A stretch of DNA of 64,000 nt, from the NCBI GenBank assembly GCA_023413135.1, contig JAEZQK010000022.1, positions 14,918 to 78,917 of the forward strand, read 5' to 3'. The position numbers and the translations under genes were made by a program. This document shows positions 39,683-47,609 of this stretch, one piece after another; position 1 is the stretch's first letter, and each line of letters begins with the position of its first letter. Under the pieces are notes generated by a model, which was not told where the DNA came from, made no database searches, and worked only from the letters and a program-made list of their open reading frames with translations. This stretch comes from Bacillota bacterium. Lineage in GTDB: Bacteria > Bacillota > Clostridia > Christensenellales > Aristaeellaceae.

Positions 39683-40249
39683 ATGAACGCGAACGAATTT
39701 GCTCAGCGGTTAAGGCAGATGCCAGCCGTCGTGCGGCTGCTCGGCCCCACCAACGCCTTGGGCTTTTACAAAGAAGCCGTGCAGAGCGTAGAAAAAATCA
39801 TTGAAGCCTACGACCGTCAGGAAGACGAGATTGAGCGGTCTACTAATGAGGCGGTTGCATGCCTATCCGAAAAGATTGACCACGAGTACTTCCGCCAAGC
39901 CCCCGAAGACGCAGCCAGGGCAATTGTGAAAGGGTTGCTGGCCGCGAACAACCTGCCCGGGCAGGCGATACTTGGATCGGCAATGATAACGATTCCAAGC
40001 GGGCGGCAGGTAGACGCGCAAGATTTTGCTCACGCTTGGGAAGAAGCCCACCCCGGGCATGATTTAGGACTGTACGAGTGGACCGTGTCAGAGGCCGCCG
40101 CATCATGGGGCGTCAGTGATCAAATGGCGCGGCTGCATATCAAAAGCCTGGAGTGGGGTAGACAGCGCATAATAGCCGGCCGCCTTACCTGGTGCATCCC
40201 GGCTGGAACACCAAAACCAGACGATAAACGAAAAAAGCGCTCCGAGTAG
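39683..40249 (+). CDS. Hypothetical phage protein with C-terminal HTH
   Basis: The product is 188 aa with AAAGGA. Residues 1-130 are helical with an acidic middle (IIEAYDRQEDEIERSTNEAVACLSEKI). Residues 135-170 (EWTVSEAAASWGVSDQMARLHIKSLEWG, then WCIPAGTPKP) resemble an excisionase/MerR-like DNA-binding helix-turn-helix. It may be a regulator or an excisionase-like factor of the accessory region. Assignment is by motif pattern only. Confidence 0.6.
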   Translation: MNANEFAQRLRQMPAVVRLLGPTNALGFYKEAVQSVEKIIEAYDRQEDEIERSTNEAVACLSEKIDHEYFRQAPEDAARAIVKGLLAANNLPGQAILGSAMITIPSGRQVDAQDFAHAWEEAHPGHDLGLYEWTVSEAAASWGVSDQMARLHIKSLEWGRQRIIAGRLTWCIPAGTPKPDDKRKKRSE

Positions 40250-40262
40250 GGGTGCGCTTTTC
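40231..40262 (+). terminator. Terminator overlapping the end of the HTH gene
   Basis: AAAAAGCGC and GCGCTTTT arms with an internal loop of about 14 bases end in TTTTCTT. It overlaps the stop region of the 39683-40249 gene. Confidence 0.6.
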
Positions 40263-40410
40263 TTCTCAAATCTGAGAGTTTATAACAAAAATTTCAATCC
40301 GCGGGGTTATCCCGTCAGGGGAAATATAACATTTTGGCTTTGAATTGTCAACATAACATTTTAACCCGCGCTTATGTGTGATATAATCTGCCCATGGAGG
40401 CAAAAATGCC

Positions 40411-40746
40411 ATGACGAAAGACGATATTGTTGCCTTGTACAAAGCGATCGGCATCATTAAAACAACAGCCCGAATGTTGCATTTGTCGGAGTATAAGGTA
40501 CGGCGCGTACTGATCGATGCACGCGAGTTAACAACGCCTAAGTCTACTTATATCAGCGCACAAATAGCAGCTGGCAAATCCGTGCGGCAGATTGCCGATG
40601 AGATGCAATGTACGGTAAGCGGTGTTGATGGGCATATGCCATATAGAAGGCACCCATACGGGCTCGGTGAGCAGACTGAAAACGCTAAACGGATAGCCAA
40701 CTGGAGGAAAAATAAGAATACCCTAAAAGAGAACGACAAGGAGTGA
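40411..40746 (+). CDS. Small double-HTH phage regulator
   Basis: The product is 111 aa. A first HTH (IIKTTARMLHLSEYKVRRVLI, near residue 15-35) and a second (GKSVRQIADEMQCTVSGVDGHMPYRRHPYGL, near 55-85) are visible. The GKSV.QIA....VS.V...MPY pattern is common in small phage DNA-binding proteins of Clostridia. A TATAAT at 40382-40387 and two ATAACATTTT repeats (40326-40335, 40353-40362) upstream may form its control region. Confidence 0.65.
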   Translation: MTKDDIVALYKAIGIIKTTARMLHLSEYKVRRVLIDARELTTPKSTYISAQIAAGKSVRQIADEMQCTVSGVDGHMPYRRHPYGLGEQTENAKRIANWRKNKNTLKENDKE

Positions 40747-40752
40747 TCACAG

Positions 40753-40935
40753 ATGCCGGAAAGACAATACCTTATAACCGAGAACCAGCTCCAGGCCATA
40801 CTTGCTCAAGCAAAAAAAACTGATATCTATGCCGAGGAAACGATTCTTGAGGACCAAACCGTACTGGACGTATTCATTTCGCATGTGCCGAAGATTTCAT
40901 TACAGCAAGGCGTGCCAATCAGTGTACAAGAATAA
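40753..40935 (+). CDS. Small hypothetical protein (60 aa)
   Basis: The ATG follows AAGGAG and is six bases after the previous stop, so it is in the same operon. The product begins MPERQYLITENQLQAILAQAK; it is helix then strand and has no known motif. Confidence 0.5.
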   Translation: MPERQYLITENQLQAILAQAKKTDIYAEETILEDQTVLDVFISHVPKISLQQGVPISVQE

Positions 40936-40942
40936 ACAGGCT

Positions 40943-41209
40943 TCACACGGGGACCTTTACTTCTACAAACCAGCGATTATCCACCAAATACAGATCCCTT
41001 GTGTACGATCTATCCTCCCCGGAGACTCGGATTGTATAACGCATTCCTGCGCCGCCTACCTTCATACTGGCTCCAGGCTTGACTTCAAGGATTTTCTCAA
41101 TCCTATATACTTTTCCATCAGGCCAATACAAAAGCGTTGGCTTTAGTTCACCGTCCTCAGTATAGTGCACATCCATAGCCACATATTGCTTCACATTTTT
41201 CTGTTCCAT
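40943..41209 (-). CDS. Small conserved protein accompanying the Y-family polymerase
   Basis: The product is 88 aa. It reads MEQKNVKQYVAMDVHYTEDGELKPTLLYWPDGKVYRIEKILEV, then MKVGGAGMRYTIRVSG and DNRWFVE. This beta-rich protein, with W.DG..Y.I..VL.V and GG.G.RYT...G, is a regular neighbour of dinB/UvrX-type genes in Firmicutes and mobile elements. It lies just downstream of the polymerase on the same strand, probably in its SOS operon. Function unknown. Confidence 0.7.
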   Translation of the reverse strand: MEQKNVKQYVAMDVHYTEDGELKPTLLYWPDGKVYRIEKILEVKPGASMKVGGAGMRYTIRVSGEDRSYTRDLYLVDNRWFVEVKVPV

Positions 41210-41222
41210 TGCTTTTCACCTT

Positions 41223-42476
41223 TCATTTCTTACCGGTGTACAAAGGCACAGGGTGCAGGGTATGTTCCTTTGGATTTATCTGCGCGACCTGGTCATCCAT
41301 CAGAACAATGCCACGCTGGATTACCTTGTACCCAAAGCGCCGGCGGATATCATCTACAGATGCGGCAAGGGCAATTTGCTTTTCCCGCTTCTCGTTGTCG
41401 ACCAGCATGTCAAGCTGTAGTGGTGATTCTGCGGGAACCAGGGATGAGCAGCTTATGCCTAGCGAACGCATTGGTAACATGTGCAGGCAGTGCCGATCCA
41501 TAAGCTTTATTGCCTCCGCAGCGATTTCACCGGCTAGTGCCGTGGGGAGCTTGATTGTATGCTGCCTAGATAACCAAGCCAGTTTTGTATCCCTTGCTGC
41601 AAAGGTTATGCACCTGCTCAAAAATCCACCTTCGCGTAATCTGGAGGCCACGGATTCGGCAATCATATGGATTGCAATAATGGCATCTTCTCTAGTCTTC
41701 GCATCGCGAGGCAAGGTGCTGCTATTTCCAACGCTCTCAACCGGAATACTCATTTCAGCCGGCTTTACAGGCGTTGTGTCCAGGCCCATTGCGTAAGCCT
41801 TGAGCACAGGTCCCTTTATCCCAAATCGGGTTTCCAGATATTCCGTAGGGCTCTGGGCGAGCTGGCCTATCGTCAAAATATAATGCTGTGCCAACTCACG
41901 GGCGGCACTGGGTCCAACATACATCAGGTCGCTTACCGGCAGCGGCCAAATTTTTGATGGTATGTCTTCAGGCCGAATAAGAGTGGAAAAATTCGGCTTA
42001 CGCAGGTCCGAGCCCAGTTTCGCCATCATCTTATTTGTGGCAATTCCGACACTGGTCGTGATCCCCAGCTCATCCCATGTTCTTTTTCTTATGGTGTCTG
42101 CGATTTTAACGCCGTCATCTAGTGTGAAGTTCTTTTGCTTTATTTCAAGCCAGGCTTCATCGGCGCCGAACCCTTCGACCAGGTCTGTATAATCACTAAA
42201 CATCCCATGCAGGCGTTTGCTATACTTCTCATAAAGGCTAAAGTTAGCTGGTATAACCGTAAGAAAAGGACACTTTTGAGTTGCTTCCCAGATAGGCTCA
42301 CCTGTTTTTATACCGCAGGCTTTGGCCTCCCTGGAGCTCGCCAGCACGATGCCGTGTCTCTTTGATGCATCCCCGCCAACACTTACAGCTTTGCCTCGTA
42401 GCTCCGGGTGCTCGGATTGTTCTACCGAAGCGTAAAAGCTGTTGGCATCCACGTGCAGCACTACCCTGTCGTTCAA
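41223..42476 (-). CDS. Y-family DNA polymerase (DinB/UvrX-type, translesion)
   Basis: The product is about 417 aa if started at TTG 42476, which has GGTGGGGG upstream; the open frame reaches 42575 but that part contains the SOS box and promoter. Catalytic residues are visible: the first Asp in VLHVDANSFYASVEQ, and the Asp-Glu pair in EGFGADEAWLEI. The little finger and tail follow (RCITFAARDTKLAWLSR). It ends with VLMDDQVAQINPKE, as in the phage/plasmid UvrX subgroup. It copies over DNA lesions. Confidence 0.9.
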   Translation of the reverse strand: MNDRVVLHVDANSFYASVEQSEHPELRGKAVSVGGDASKRHGIVLASSREAKACGIKTGEPIWEATQKCPFLTVIPANFSLYEKYSKRLHGMFSDYTDLVEGFGADEAWLEIKQKNFTLDDGVKIADTIRKRTWDELGITTSVGIATNKMMAKLGSDLRKPNFSTLIRPEDIPSKIWPLPVSDLMYVGPSAARELAQHYILTIGQLAQSPTEYLETRFGIKGPVLKAYAMGLDTTPVKPAEMSIPVESVGNSSTLPRDAKTREDAIIAIHMIAESVASRLREGGFLSRCITFAARDTKLAWLSRQHTIKLPTALAGEIAAEAIKLMDRHCLHMLPMRSLGISCSSLVPAESPLQLDMLVDNEKREKQIALAASVDDIRRRFGYKVIQRGIVLMDDQVAQINPKEHTLHPVPLYTGKK

Positions 42477-42494
42477 GCTATCGCCCCCACCAAT

Positions 42495-42513
42495 ATTATG
42501 GGAACAAATGTTC
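42495..42513 (-). promoter_or_regulatory. LexA-type SOS box in the dinB-type promoter
   Basis: GAACAAATGTTC (42502-42513) fits GAAC-N4-GTTC. On the minus strand CATAAT (42500-42495) follows directly and is a good -10, so LexA bound here would overlap the promoter spacer. The TTG start at 42476 lies 25 bases beyond the box. Confidence 0.72.
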
Positions 42514-42616
42514 TTGTTCATTCGTATGATAGCACGGCGAAAAAAATGAATCAATGAGAATTCTTGGATGCACACAAAAAAGCGCCCGACAGGGGCGCTA
42601 CAACACTTGTCTTAAT

Positions 42617-43228
42617 CTATACTGCCTCGGCTATTATATTATCTTGAGCGGACAACAAAACGTCCATAATATCGGAGGTGTCTGAAAGCCAGGCTTTCCT
42701 CTCATCTGGCGGAAGAATCACTGGCATGCGCTCATGGATATATCGGATTCCAGGTGCTGCATCGCGGGTGAGGATGGTAAAGACAGGTAGCAGTTTATCT
42801 GCCTCATATCGATAGATACCGGCCATGTAGATAAGCTGACTATCTGGATCTCGTAAGGCATGTTTAATTTTCTTCTTTCCCTGCGTCTCCCACTCAAAAT
42901 AATTGGTGGCTGGAATCAGGCATCTCCTTTCCATCATGGGAAGACGGAACATTGGTTTTTCAAACGCTGTTTCGCTACGGGCGTTAATAATAACGCCAGG
43001 ACCGTTAAATTTTGAAAACCCCCACTGCATAGGGCTGGCCAATGTTTCATTCAGCTTGTTTGAAATAATTGTAGGCACAATGTTTGTCGGGAAAATCTCT
43101 CCCAGCGGCATTTTCAGTTGTTCATCGCCTGGCTGAGTTATTTCCTTTAACCGTCGGTCAACTTCTGCAATTATTGTTTTTAATTCTTCGATAGGGATGT
43201 CTATGTCTACGCAAAACCGGCCGCACAT
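42617..43228 (-). CDS. SOS response-associated peptidase (SRAP/YedK/HMCES family)
   Basis: The product is 203 aa from ATG 43228 (GGAGG at good spacing), which places the catalytic Cys at position 2 (MCGRF), as the family requires; the upstream ATG at 43246 would bury it. Other conserved residues are present: NARSET, PATNYFEWE and IHERMPVIL. The protein traps abasic sites in ssDNA as a stable DNA-protein crosslink. It lies next to the Y-family polymerase, as in many mobile elements. No GAAC-N4-GTTC box is visible in its own upstream region. Confidence 0.93.
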   Translation of the reverse strand: MCGRFCVDIDIPIEELKTIIAEVDRRLKEITQPGDEQLKMPLGEIFPTNIVPTIISNKLNETLASPMQWGFSKFNGPGVIINARSETAFEKPMFRLPMMERRCLIPATNYFEWETQGKKKIKHALRDPDSQLIYMAGIYRYEADKLLPVFTILTRDAAPGIRYIHERMPVILPPDERKAWLSDTSDIMDVLLSAQDNIIAEAV

Positions 43229-43280
43229 GGCTATAGCCTCCTTCATACTTCAATATAGAATTTTGCTATTCTTAAGGTTT

Positions 43281-43934
43281 CTATTTTACAGCACTTTCAT
43301 TTCCCTTCATTCTTTGCAGCCTAATAAAATCATTCATGTCTGTGTCTACAATGTTCAGAACATCACCGGCTAAGTCATATAGCATTAAGTAATTATCAGC
43401 TTGTTCATCGCTCCTCACAAAATCAAGTGTAATTGAATCAGCGATAATCACCCCAAATGTATGATACTCATACTTTGGATCATTAGTCGATGTATTTTTA
43501 GTGGAGTAAGAACCGTCTTCGTTAATTGACATTACTGTTGTTTCATCATCAGTTATCCAATTGCCTATAAGGCCCTCGGGTATCTCCCATTTGCAGCGCG
43601 TCATGCAGTAAGCAAAATTAGTGTTGGTATTGAGTAACTTTAGAACCTGACCATTGTATAGATAGACAAATTGTTCAGATGAATCATCGTTCAATTTTAT
43701 TGTTAACCTTTGTCCATCAATTTGAAATGAACCATATCTTTTTTGTGTAGAATCTTTATCATCGAAAAAATAAATGCATTCTCCCTCGTTGCCAAAGTAT
43801 AGGGTCAATGTGTCATCGGTATCAGTACTTTGCCATTTTCCTTGAAGTACGGATATAGCAGCTGAGGCGGGAATAATATTTAGAAGTATTAGGCATGCGA
43901 ATATGATACCAAGGACGTTTGTCTTTTTATGCAT
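43281..43934 (-). CDS. Secreted protein of unknown function
   Basis: The product is 217 aa from ATG 43934. The signal peptide is TNVLGIIFACLILLNIIPASAA. The mature part has two similar beta-rich halves (LQGKWQSTDTDDTLTLYFGNEGECIYFFDD and LIGNWITDDETTVMSINEDGSYSTKN), each ending in a W.....D..L motif reminiscent of lipocalin-like or DUF5640-type stress proteins. It precedes the DUF3006 pair on the same strand with a gap of about 40 bp. Function unknown. Confidence 0.7.
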   Translation of the reverse strand: MHKKTNVLGIIFACLILLNIIPASAAISVLQGKWQSTDTDDTLTLYFGNEGECIYFFDDKDSTQKRYGSFQIDGQRLTIKLNDDSSEQFVYLYNGQVLKLLNTNTNFAYCMTRCKWEIPEGLIGNWITDDETTVMSINEDGSYSTKNTSTNDPKYEYHTFGVIIADSITLDFVRSDEQADNYLMLYDLAGDVLNIVDTDMNDFIRLQRMKGNESAVK

Positions 43935-43976
43935 TTTAAACCATCCTCTCAAGATTTGTTTTACTCTTAAGCACCC

Positions 43977-44189
43977 TCACTTGGTCCATAGATCATTCAT
44001 CAGGCCTCTAATCCGCTTCTTTCGATCATCTTCAGGTAAAAGCAAGGAGTACTTTCCGTCACACAGGTTAATACGGTCTCCCTCCTTAATGCCAATAGGC
44101 AATTCGCTTAATGGTATATCGACCATTGATCGGTCTTCTGCTTCGCATACCGCATGTCCGCCTTCAACGCGATCAACGATATAATTCAT
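43977..44189 (-). CDS. DUF3006 protein
   Basis: The product is 70 aa beginning MNYIVDRVEGGHAVCEAED and containing the DUF3006 hallmark VDIPLSELP.GIKEGD. It lies 9 bp after the metallo-hydrolase gene on the same strand, the usual partner. The role is unknown, perhaps in processing or regulation of the secreted hydrolase. GGAGG lies upstream. Confidence 0.88.
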   Translation of the reverse strand: MNYIVDRVEGGHAVCEAEDRSMVDIPLSELPIGIKEGDRINLCDGKYSLLLPEDDRKKRIRGLMNDLWTK

Positions 44190-44198
44190 ATGGCCTCC

Positions 44199-45431
44199 TT
44201 AAGGGTCACAGTTTTTGCAGGGCTCGTAGCCTTTAGCGATTGCATAATCCCTTGACGAAAAGTACACTTGATTCTTCGGCGCGGGAAGCGTATGGCAGGA
44301 TGGTAAGTGAAATTTCTTTGTGTTCTTGTTCCCGATATATTTTGTTCCATCTGAGTCGGATTCGGGTTTTGGCGTAGGGGTTGCGGATAGTATTGCTTCG
44401 GCTTCGTCGACCGACAGCAACGTTAAGAGATCCCCGCGGATATAACCCGTTTTTCCTCCGACTTCGACCTGGTGCCATGTTTCTCCGGATACAATGGTAC
44501 TACCAACAATAGTCACCACTGCGCCTTCCTTTAGCGTAGTGACCTTCTTGCCTTTGGTCGATGCAGTCGCCCGGACGTTTACACTGCCAGTGTTGGTGCG
44601 CCCGACAGATGCCTCTCCTTTGCGCTGTAGCGTCTTCCCATCGCTTGTGAAAGTGATTGTCCCATCCAGGTCAGTGCGCAGGACAGTCGCGCCAGCTGCT
44701 TGAAGCCGCGCTAGAGTCTCGGCATGTGGATGTCCGTATGTGTTGCCAGTACCGCAGCTTATTACGGCCCACCCCGGCGAAACTGCGTCGAGAAAGGCCT
44801 GAGAGGACGATGTGTCACTTCCATGGTGGCCGACCTTAAGGACATCGGCATCTATAAGGAGTTTGCTCTGCAGGATCTCGCTTTCAGCAAGTTCTTCTGC
44901 GTCACCTGTGAACAAAAAGCTGTTGTCCCCATAATCAAATCTAAAAACAATGCTATAATTATTCAGCTCTTCATTCGTTTGGCTTATCGGCGCCAGGACA
45001 GTTATTTTTGCATTACCAAGGGTGTAAGTTGAACCGGGAGTGGGGGCTGTAATTTTCAACCCTTTATTCTGAATAGCCAGCAACAGGTCTTCAAATGTTT
45101 GGGTTTCGGCTGCGGCTTTAGGCATCCATATGGATCCCACAGTGTATTTGGCCAGCACATCATCCATGCCGCCAATGTGATCTTCGTGGGGGTGTGTCCC
45201 GACTAAAATATCAAGCTGCTTAATACCCAAGTCGGACAGATATGATAGCAGTTTGTTGGCACTTTCATCTGGGCCGGCATCAATGAGCATGGTTTTTCCG
45301 TCAGCCTGTATGAGGGCAGAATCACCCTGACCGACATCAAAAAATGTAACTGTAAGATCCGCAAGTGCTGAGAACGGGATAAGAATGAGGGTGACGAGAA
45401 GCGCAAAAAGGCGATATAGGTTTTTCTGCAT
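44199..45431 (-). CDS. Secreted ComEC/Rec2-like metallo-beta-lactamase-fold hydrolase with SH3 domain
   Basis: The product is 410 aa. It has a signal peptide (LFALLVTLILIPFSALA), an MBL domain (FFDVGQGDSALIQADGKTMLIDAG; metal ligands in GTHPHEDHIGG; GDAEELAES; KVGHHGSDTSSSQAFL), an SH3-like domain (residues about 280-345: VNVRATASTKGKKVTTLKEG, GETWHQVEVGGKTGYIRGD) and a Cys-rich end (KKFHLPSCHTLPAP and EPCKNC) like the Ada-type metal-binding tail. It is probably an extracellular nuclease or phosphodiesterase. It is paired with DUF3006, as often in Clostridia. Confidence 0.9.
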   Translation of the reverse strand: MQKNLYRLFALLVTLILIPFSALADLTVTFFDVGQGDSALIQADGKTMLIDAGPDESANKLLSYLSDLGIKQLDILVGTHPHEDHIGGMDDVLAKYTVGSIWMPKAAAETQTFEDLLLAIQNKGLKITAPTPGSTYTLGNAKITVLAPISQTNEELNNYSIVFRFDYGDNSFLFTGDAEELAESEILQSKLLIDADVLKVGHHGSDTSSSQAFLDAVSPGWAVISCGTGNTYGHPHAETLARLQAAGATVLRTDLDGTITFTSDGKTLQRKGEASVGRTNTGSVNVRATASTKGKKVTTLKEGAVVTIVGSTIVSGETWHQVEVGGKTGYIRGDLLTLLSVDEAEAILSATPTPKPESDSDGTKYIGNKNTKKFHLPSCHTLPAPKNQVYFSSRDYAIAKGYEPCKNCDP

Positions 45432-45554
45432 ATGAATCCCTCATTTTCTGTTTTTCCAGATTATAACACAGAAAATCATTATGGTGAAGAGATTGCCGCA
45501 TATCGGTGCATTGGAAAAGTTCAGATTATCTCGTGCTGGGTCTTCTTCTGGACT

Positions 45555-45603
45555 TGTTGTCAGTAAATGCTGTTAGTAATGCTGTCAGTAATGTTGTTAA
45601 TAA
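45555..45603 (+). repeat. Four tandem 12-bp repeats (TGYTGTYARTAA) next to tRNA genes
   Basis: The units are TGTTGTCAGTAA (45555-45566, one extra A follows), TGCTGTTAGTAA (45568-45579), TGCTGTCAGTAA (45580-45591) and TGTTGTTAATAA (45592-45603). Helically phased 12-bp units close to a tRNA 3' end resemble integrase arm-binding sites. The rest of 45432-45691 holds only the tRNA terminator. Confidence 0.6.
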
Positions 45604-45642
45604 ATCGCTTTTTATCAATTTAGGACAATTTCTTTTTGGACA

Positions 45643-45685
45643 TAAAAAACCCGCAACCACTTGATTTTTCAAGCAATTGCGGGCA
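45643..45685 (-). terminator. Rho-independent terminator of the tRNA operon
   Basis: On the minus strand CCCGCAA and TTGCGGG arms, with inner TTGA/TCAA pairing, are followed by TTTTTT. It lies right after the tRNA-Pro 3' end. Confidence 0.8.
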
Positions 45686-45691
45686 TTTCAC

Positions 45692-45768
45692 TGGTCGAGG
45701 TGACAGGATTTGAACCTGCGACCTTTTGGTCCCGAACCAAACGCGCTACCAAACTGCGCTACACCTCG
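45692..45768 (-). tRNA. tRNA-Pro (anticodon CGG)
   Basis: Read on the minus strand, the gene starts CGAGGTGTAGCGCAG and ends with CACCTCG-A-CCA. The anticodon stem TTTGG/CCAAA holds the loop TTCGGGA, giving anticodon CGG. The T arm GCAGGTTCAAATCCTGTC is standard. CCA is encoded. The 3' end faces the prophage and could be the attachment site. Confidence 0.95.
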
Positions 45769-45776
45769 ATAAAAAA

Positions 45777-45852
45777 TGGAGCCAATAAAGGGACTCGAAC
45801 CCTTGACCTGCGGTTTACGAAACCGCTGCTCTACCAACTGAGCTATATTGGC
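45777..45852 (-). tRNA. tRNA-Thr (anticodon CGT)
   Basis: Read on the minus strand, the gene starts GCCAATATAGCTCAG and ends TATTGGC-T-CCA. The anticodon stem GCGGT/ACCGC holds the loop TTCGTAA, giving anticodon CGT. CCA is encoded. It is the first gene of the two-tRNA operon, 8 bp from tRNA-Pro. Confidence 0.95.
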
Positions 45853-45868
45853 AAATCCAGCGTTTCGT

Positions 45869-45897
45869 ATTATAACAGACATTGGGGCATTTGTCTA
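45869..45897 (-). promoter_or_regulatory. Promoter of the tRNA operon
   Basis: On the minus strand TAGACA (45897-45892) and TATAAT (45874-45869) are 17 bp apart, about 17 bp before the tRNA-Thr 5' end. The rest of 45898-46116 holds no gene that I can support. Confidence 0.8.
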
Positions 45898-46116
45898 GCC
45901 TTTTTAGGAGGTTCCGTAGCCCGGTTGCCGCCAGTGACGGCAATAGGCCGGGCGGAGGAAGCGGCCGAAATAGAGCGATGGGAACGGCAGTGAACCAACG
46001 CGACATTTGAGGCTGCCGGGGTTGTGGAAGAAAACTGCCGGGAACAAAACACAGTCCCCGTCGTCCAACAAAAGGAAGGCAAATGAACCACTTTATACTT
46101 TAGGAGGCACATATTT

Positions 46117-46818
46117 ATGAAAAAGGTTTTCTTGGCTATTTTAATGCTTATGGTATCCTTGGGGATGGTTTTTGGTGCGCCGGCCGAAACGGCTGCCCCG
46201 GCTACGCTGGAAGGCGTGATCCTGGAGATCAGGGAAGACGGAAGCTTCCTGCTGGACAGTATATCGCATGGCCAGGTTCTGGTGCAGATCAATGAAGAAA
46301 CGGTGCTGGAAGGCGTCCCGTCTCTGGTGGCAGGCCAGTATGTGTTTGTGGAATATAGTGGTGCCATGACAAAATCCATACCGCCTCAAATCACGGCGCA
46401 TAAGGTAAGCTGCTTTGTGATTAATGGCACGGTGAAATCTTTGGGTGAGGATGGAAAGACCGCCCTGGTGGCATCGGAAGAATACAGCCTGGTGCAGGTG
46501 CATCTGCCGGAGATGGAGGCTGTCCTTCACGAGGGGGATGAGGTGGCCGTGTATTTCAGCGGCATCATGGCCCTTTCATACCCCGCGCAGGCAGGCGGGC
46601 TGAAGGTGGATGTGTATACGAAGGCATCCGGCACGGTGACTGAAATCGGGGAAGGGTATTTCATGCTGGAGGCGGAAACGGGGCCCATCCGCGTAAATAT
46701 TGGGGAGGAAACTGTTTTGCCCGATGCGCTGGAAGCGGGGGATGAGGTGACGGTGCTGTACAACGGAATGATGGCGTTTTCGATGCCGCCGCAGATTTTC
46801 GGGATCATCGTGAAATAA
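46117..46818 (+). CDS. Secreted protein with three internal repeats
   Basis: The product is 233 aa with TAGGAGG. The signal peptide is VFLAILMLMVSLGMVFGAPA. Three units of about 65 residues follow, each with G.V..I...G.F.L.......V.V.I...TVL.......G..V.V.Y.G.M..S.PPQ (for example FVEYSGAMTKSIPPQI, VYFSGIMALSYPAQ and VLYNGMMAFSMPPQI). The repeats are beta-rich and OB-like. The function is unknown, perhaps envelope-associated. It ends at a terminator shared with the convergent gene. Confidence 0.75.
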   Translation: MKKVFLAILMLMVSLGMVFGAPAETAAPATLEGVILEIREDGSFLLDSISHGQVLVQINEETVLEGVPSLVAGQYVFVEYSGAMTKSIPPQITAHKVSCFVINGTVKSLGEDGKTALVASEEYSLVQVHLPEMEAVLHEGDEVAVYFSGIMALSYPAQAGGLKVDVYTKASGTVTEIGEGYFMLEAETGPIRVNIGEETVLPDALEAGDEVTVLYNGMMAFSMPPQIFGIIVK

Positions 46819-46833
46819 AAGGGGAATGACATT

Positions 46834-46868
46834 GCACCCGGGAAAGCAATTGTGGCTTTCCCGGGTGC
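46834..46868. terminator. Bidirectional terminator between convergent genes
   Basis: Perfect 14-bp arms GCACCCGGGAAAGC and GCTTTCCCGGGTGC with a 7-base loop are followed by CCTTTTATT. It serves the gene 46117-46818 and perhaps the one at 46873. Confidence 0.85.
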
Positions 46869-46872
46869 CCTT

Positions 46873-47565
46873 TTATTCTTTGTTCAGTTCCACCGTTTCC
46901 CCATAGGCGATAGGGAGCAGGTTTTCCGGCTGAAAACCATTGGGGTCGGCATCGAAATAGTGCATGGGCGTATTGTGCTTTGCACCAACCAGGATCGCGC
47001 ATTCCATGGCCTCGGCGGCGCCCATGTTGTACTTGCCGTCGATGGGGAAGAAGGCGTAATCGATGCTCCTCTCCTTCAGGGCCGCCATTTGGTCCAGCCT
47101 TGAGGTATCGCCGGCATGGTAGACGGTGATGCCGTCAAACGTCAGCACAAAGCCTGTGGAGCTTTTGATGCTGTGGTTCTTGTTCGACGCGGGGACGGGC
47201 TCAATCTTTACGCCCAGATGCTCAAAGGTATTGTAGCTTAGATCCTTCTGGTTGATGGTTTCCTTCACCCGAAGCACCAGGCACCCTTCGTTCTGCTGGC
47301 ACAATTTCACCTGGTTGTGGTCATTGTGCTCGTGGCTGACGAGAATGATGTCGGCCTTTTCGCTGTAGTCGCCGGGCTGGTAGGGGTCGATGTAGATAAC
47401 GACGCCCTCCGCCGTTTTGATCTTCACGGAGGAATGGCCGATGAGGGTGAGGGTTGGCGCCGTTTGCACATCGGGCTGGGTTTGGGCGGATGCCATGGCC
47501 GGCAGCATTACAAAAGCGGCTGCCATCAGCAGGTGGAAAAGGCGCGTGCAGATGGAACGGTTCAT
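46873..47565 (-). CDS. Exported metallo-beta-lactamase-fold hydrolase
   Basis: The product is 230 aa from ATG 47565 with GGAGGGAG; the ATG at 47601 has no site. A signal peptide (FHLLMAAAFVMLPAMASA) precedes an UlaG/UPF0173-like MBL domain: LTLIGHSSVKIKTAEGVVIYIDPY, LVSHEHNDHNQ with the His/Asp metal ligands, VYHAGDTSRL, and KHNTPMHY. It lies at the end of the minus-strand run with the other MBL protein. Its substrate is unknown. Confidence 0.85.
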   Translation of the reverse strand: MNRSICTRLFHLLMAAAFVMLPAMASAQTQPDVQTAPTLTLIGHSSVKIKTAEGVVIYIDPYQPGDYSEKADIILVSHEHNDHNQVKLCQQNEGCLVLRVKETINQKDLSYNTFEHLGVKIEPVPASNKNHSIKSSTGFVLTFDGITVYHAGDTSRLDQMAALKERSIDYAFFPIDGKYNMGAAEAMECAILVGAKHNTPMHYFDADPNGFQPENLLPIAYGETVELNKE

Positions 47566-47609
47566 GAATCTCCCTCCTTGATGATTTGCGAGGCAACGCA
47601 AACGGTCGG

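Noticed and set aside
45555..45603. Tandem repeats as a CRISPR remnant
   Set aside because: The 12-bp units are directly abutting with no spacers; an integrase arm-site array or simple tandem repeat fits better.
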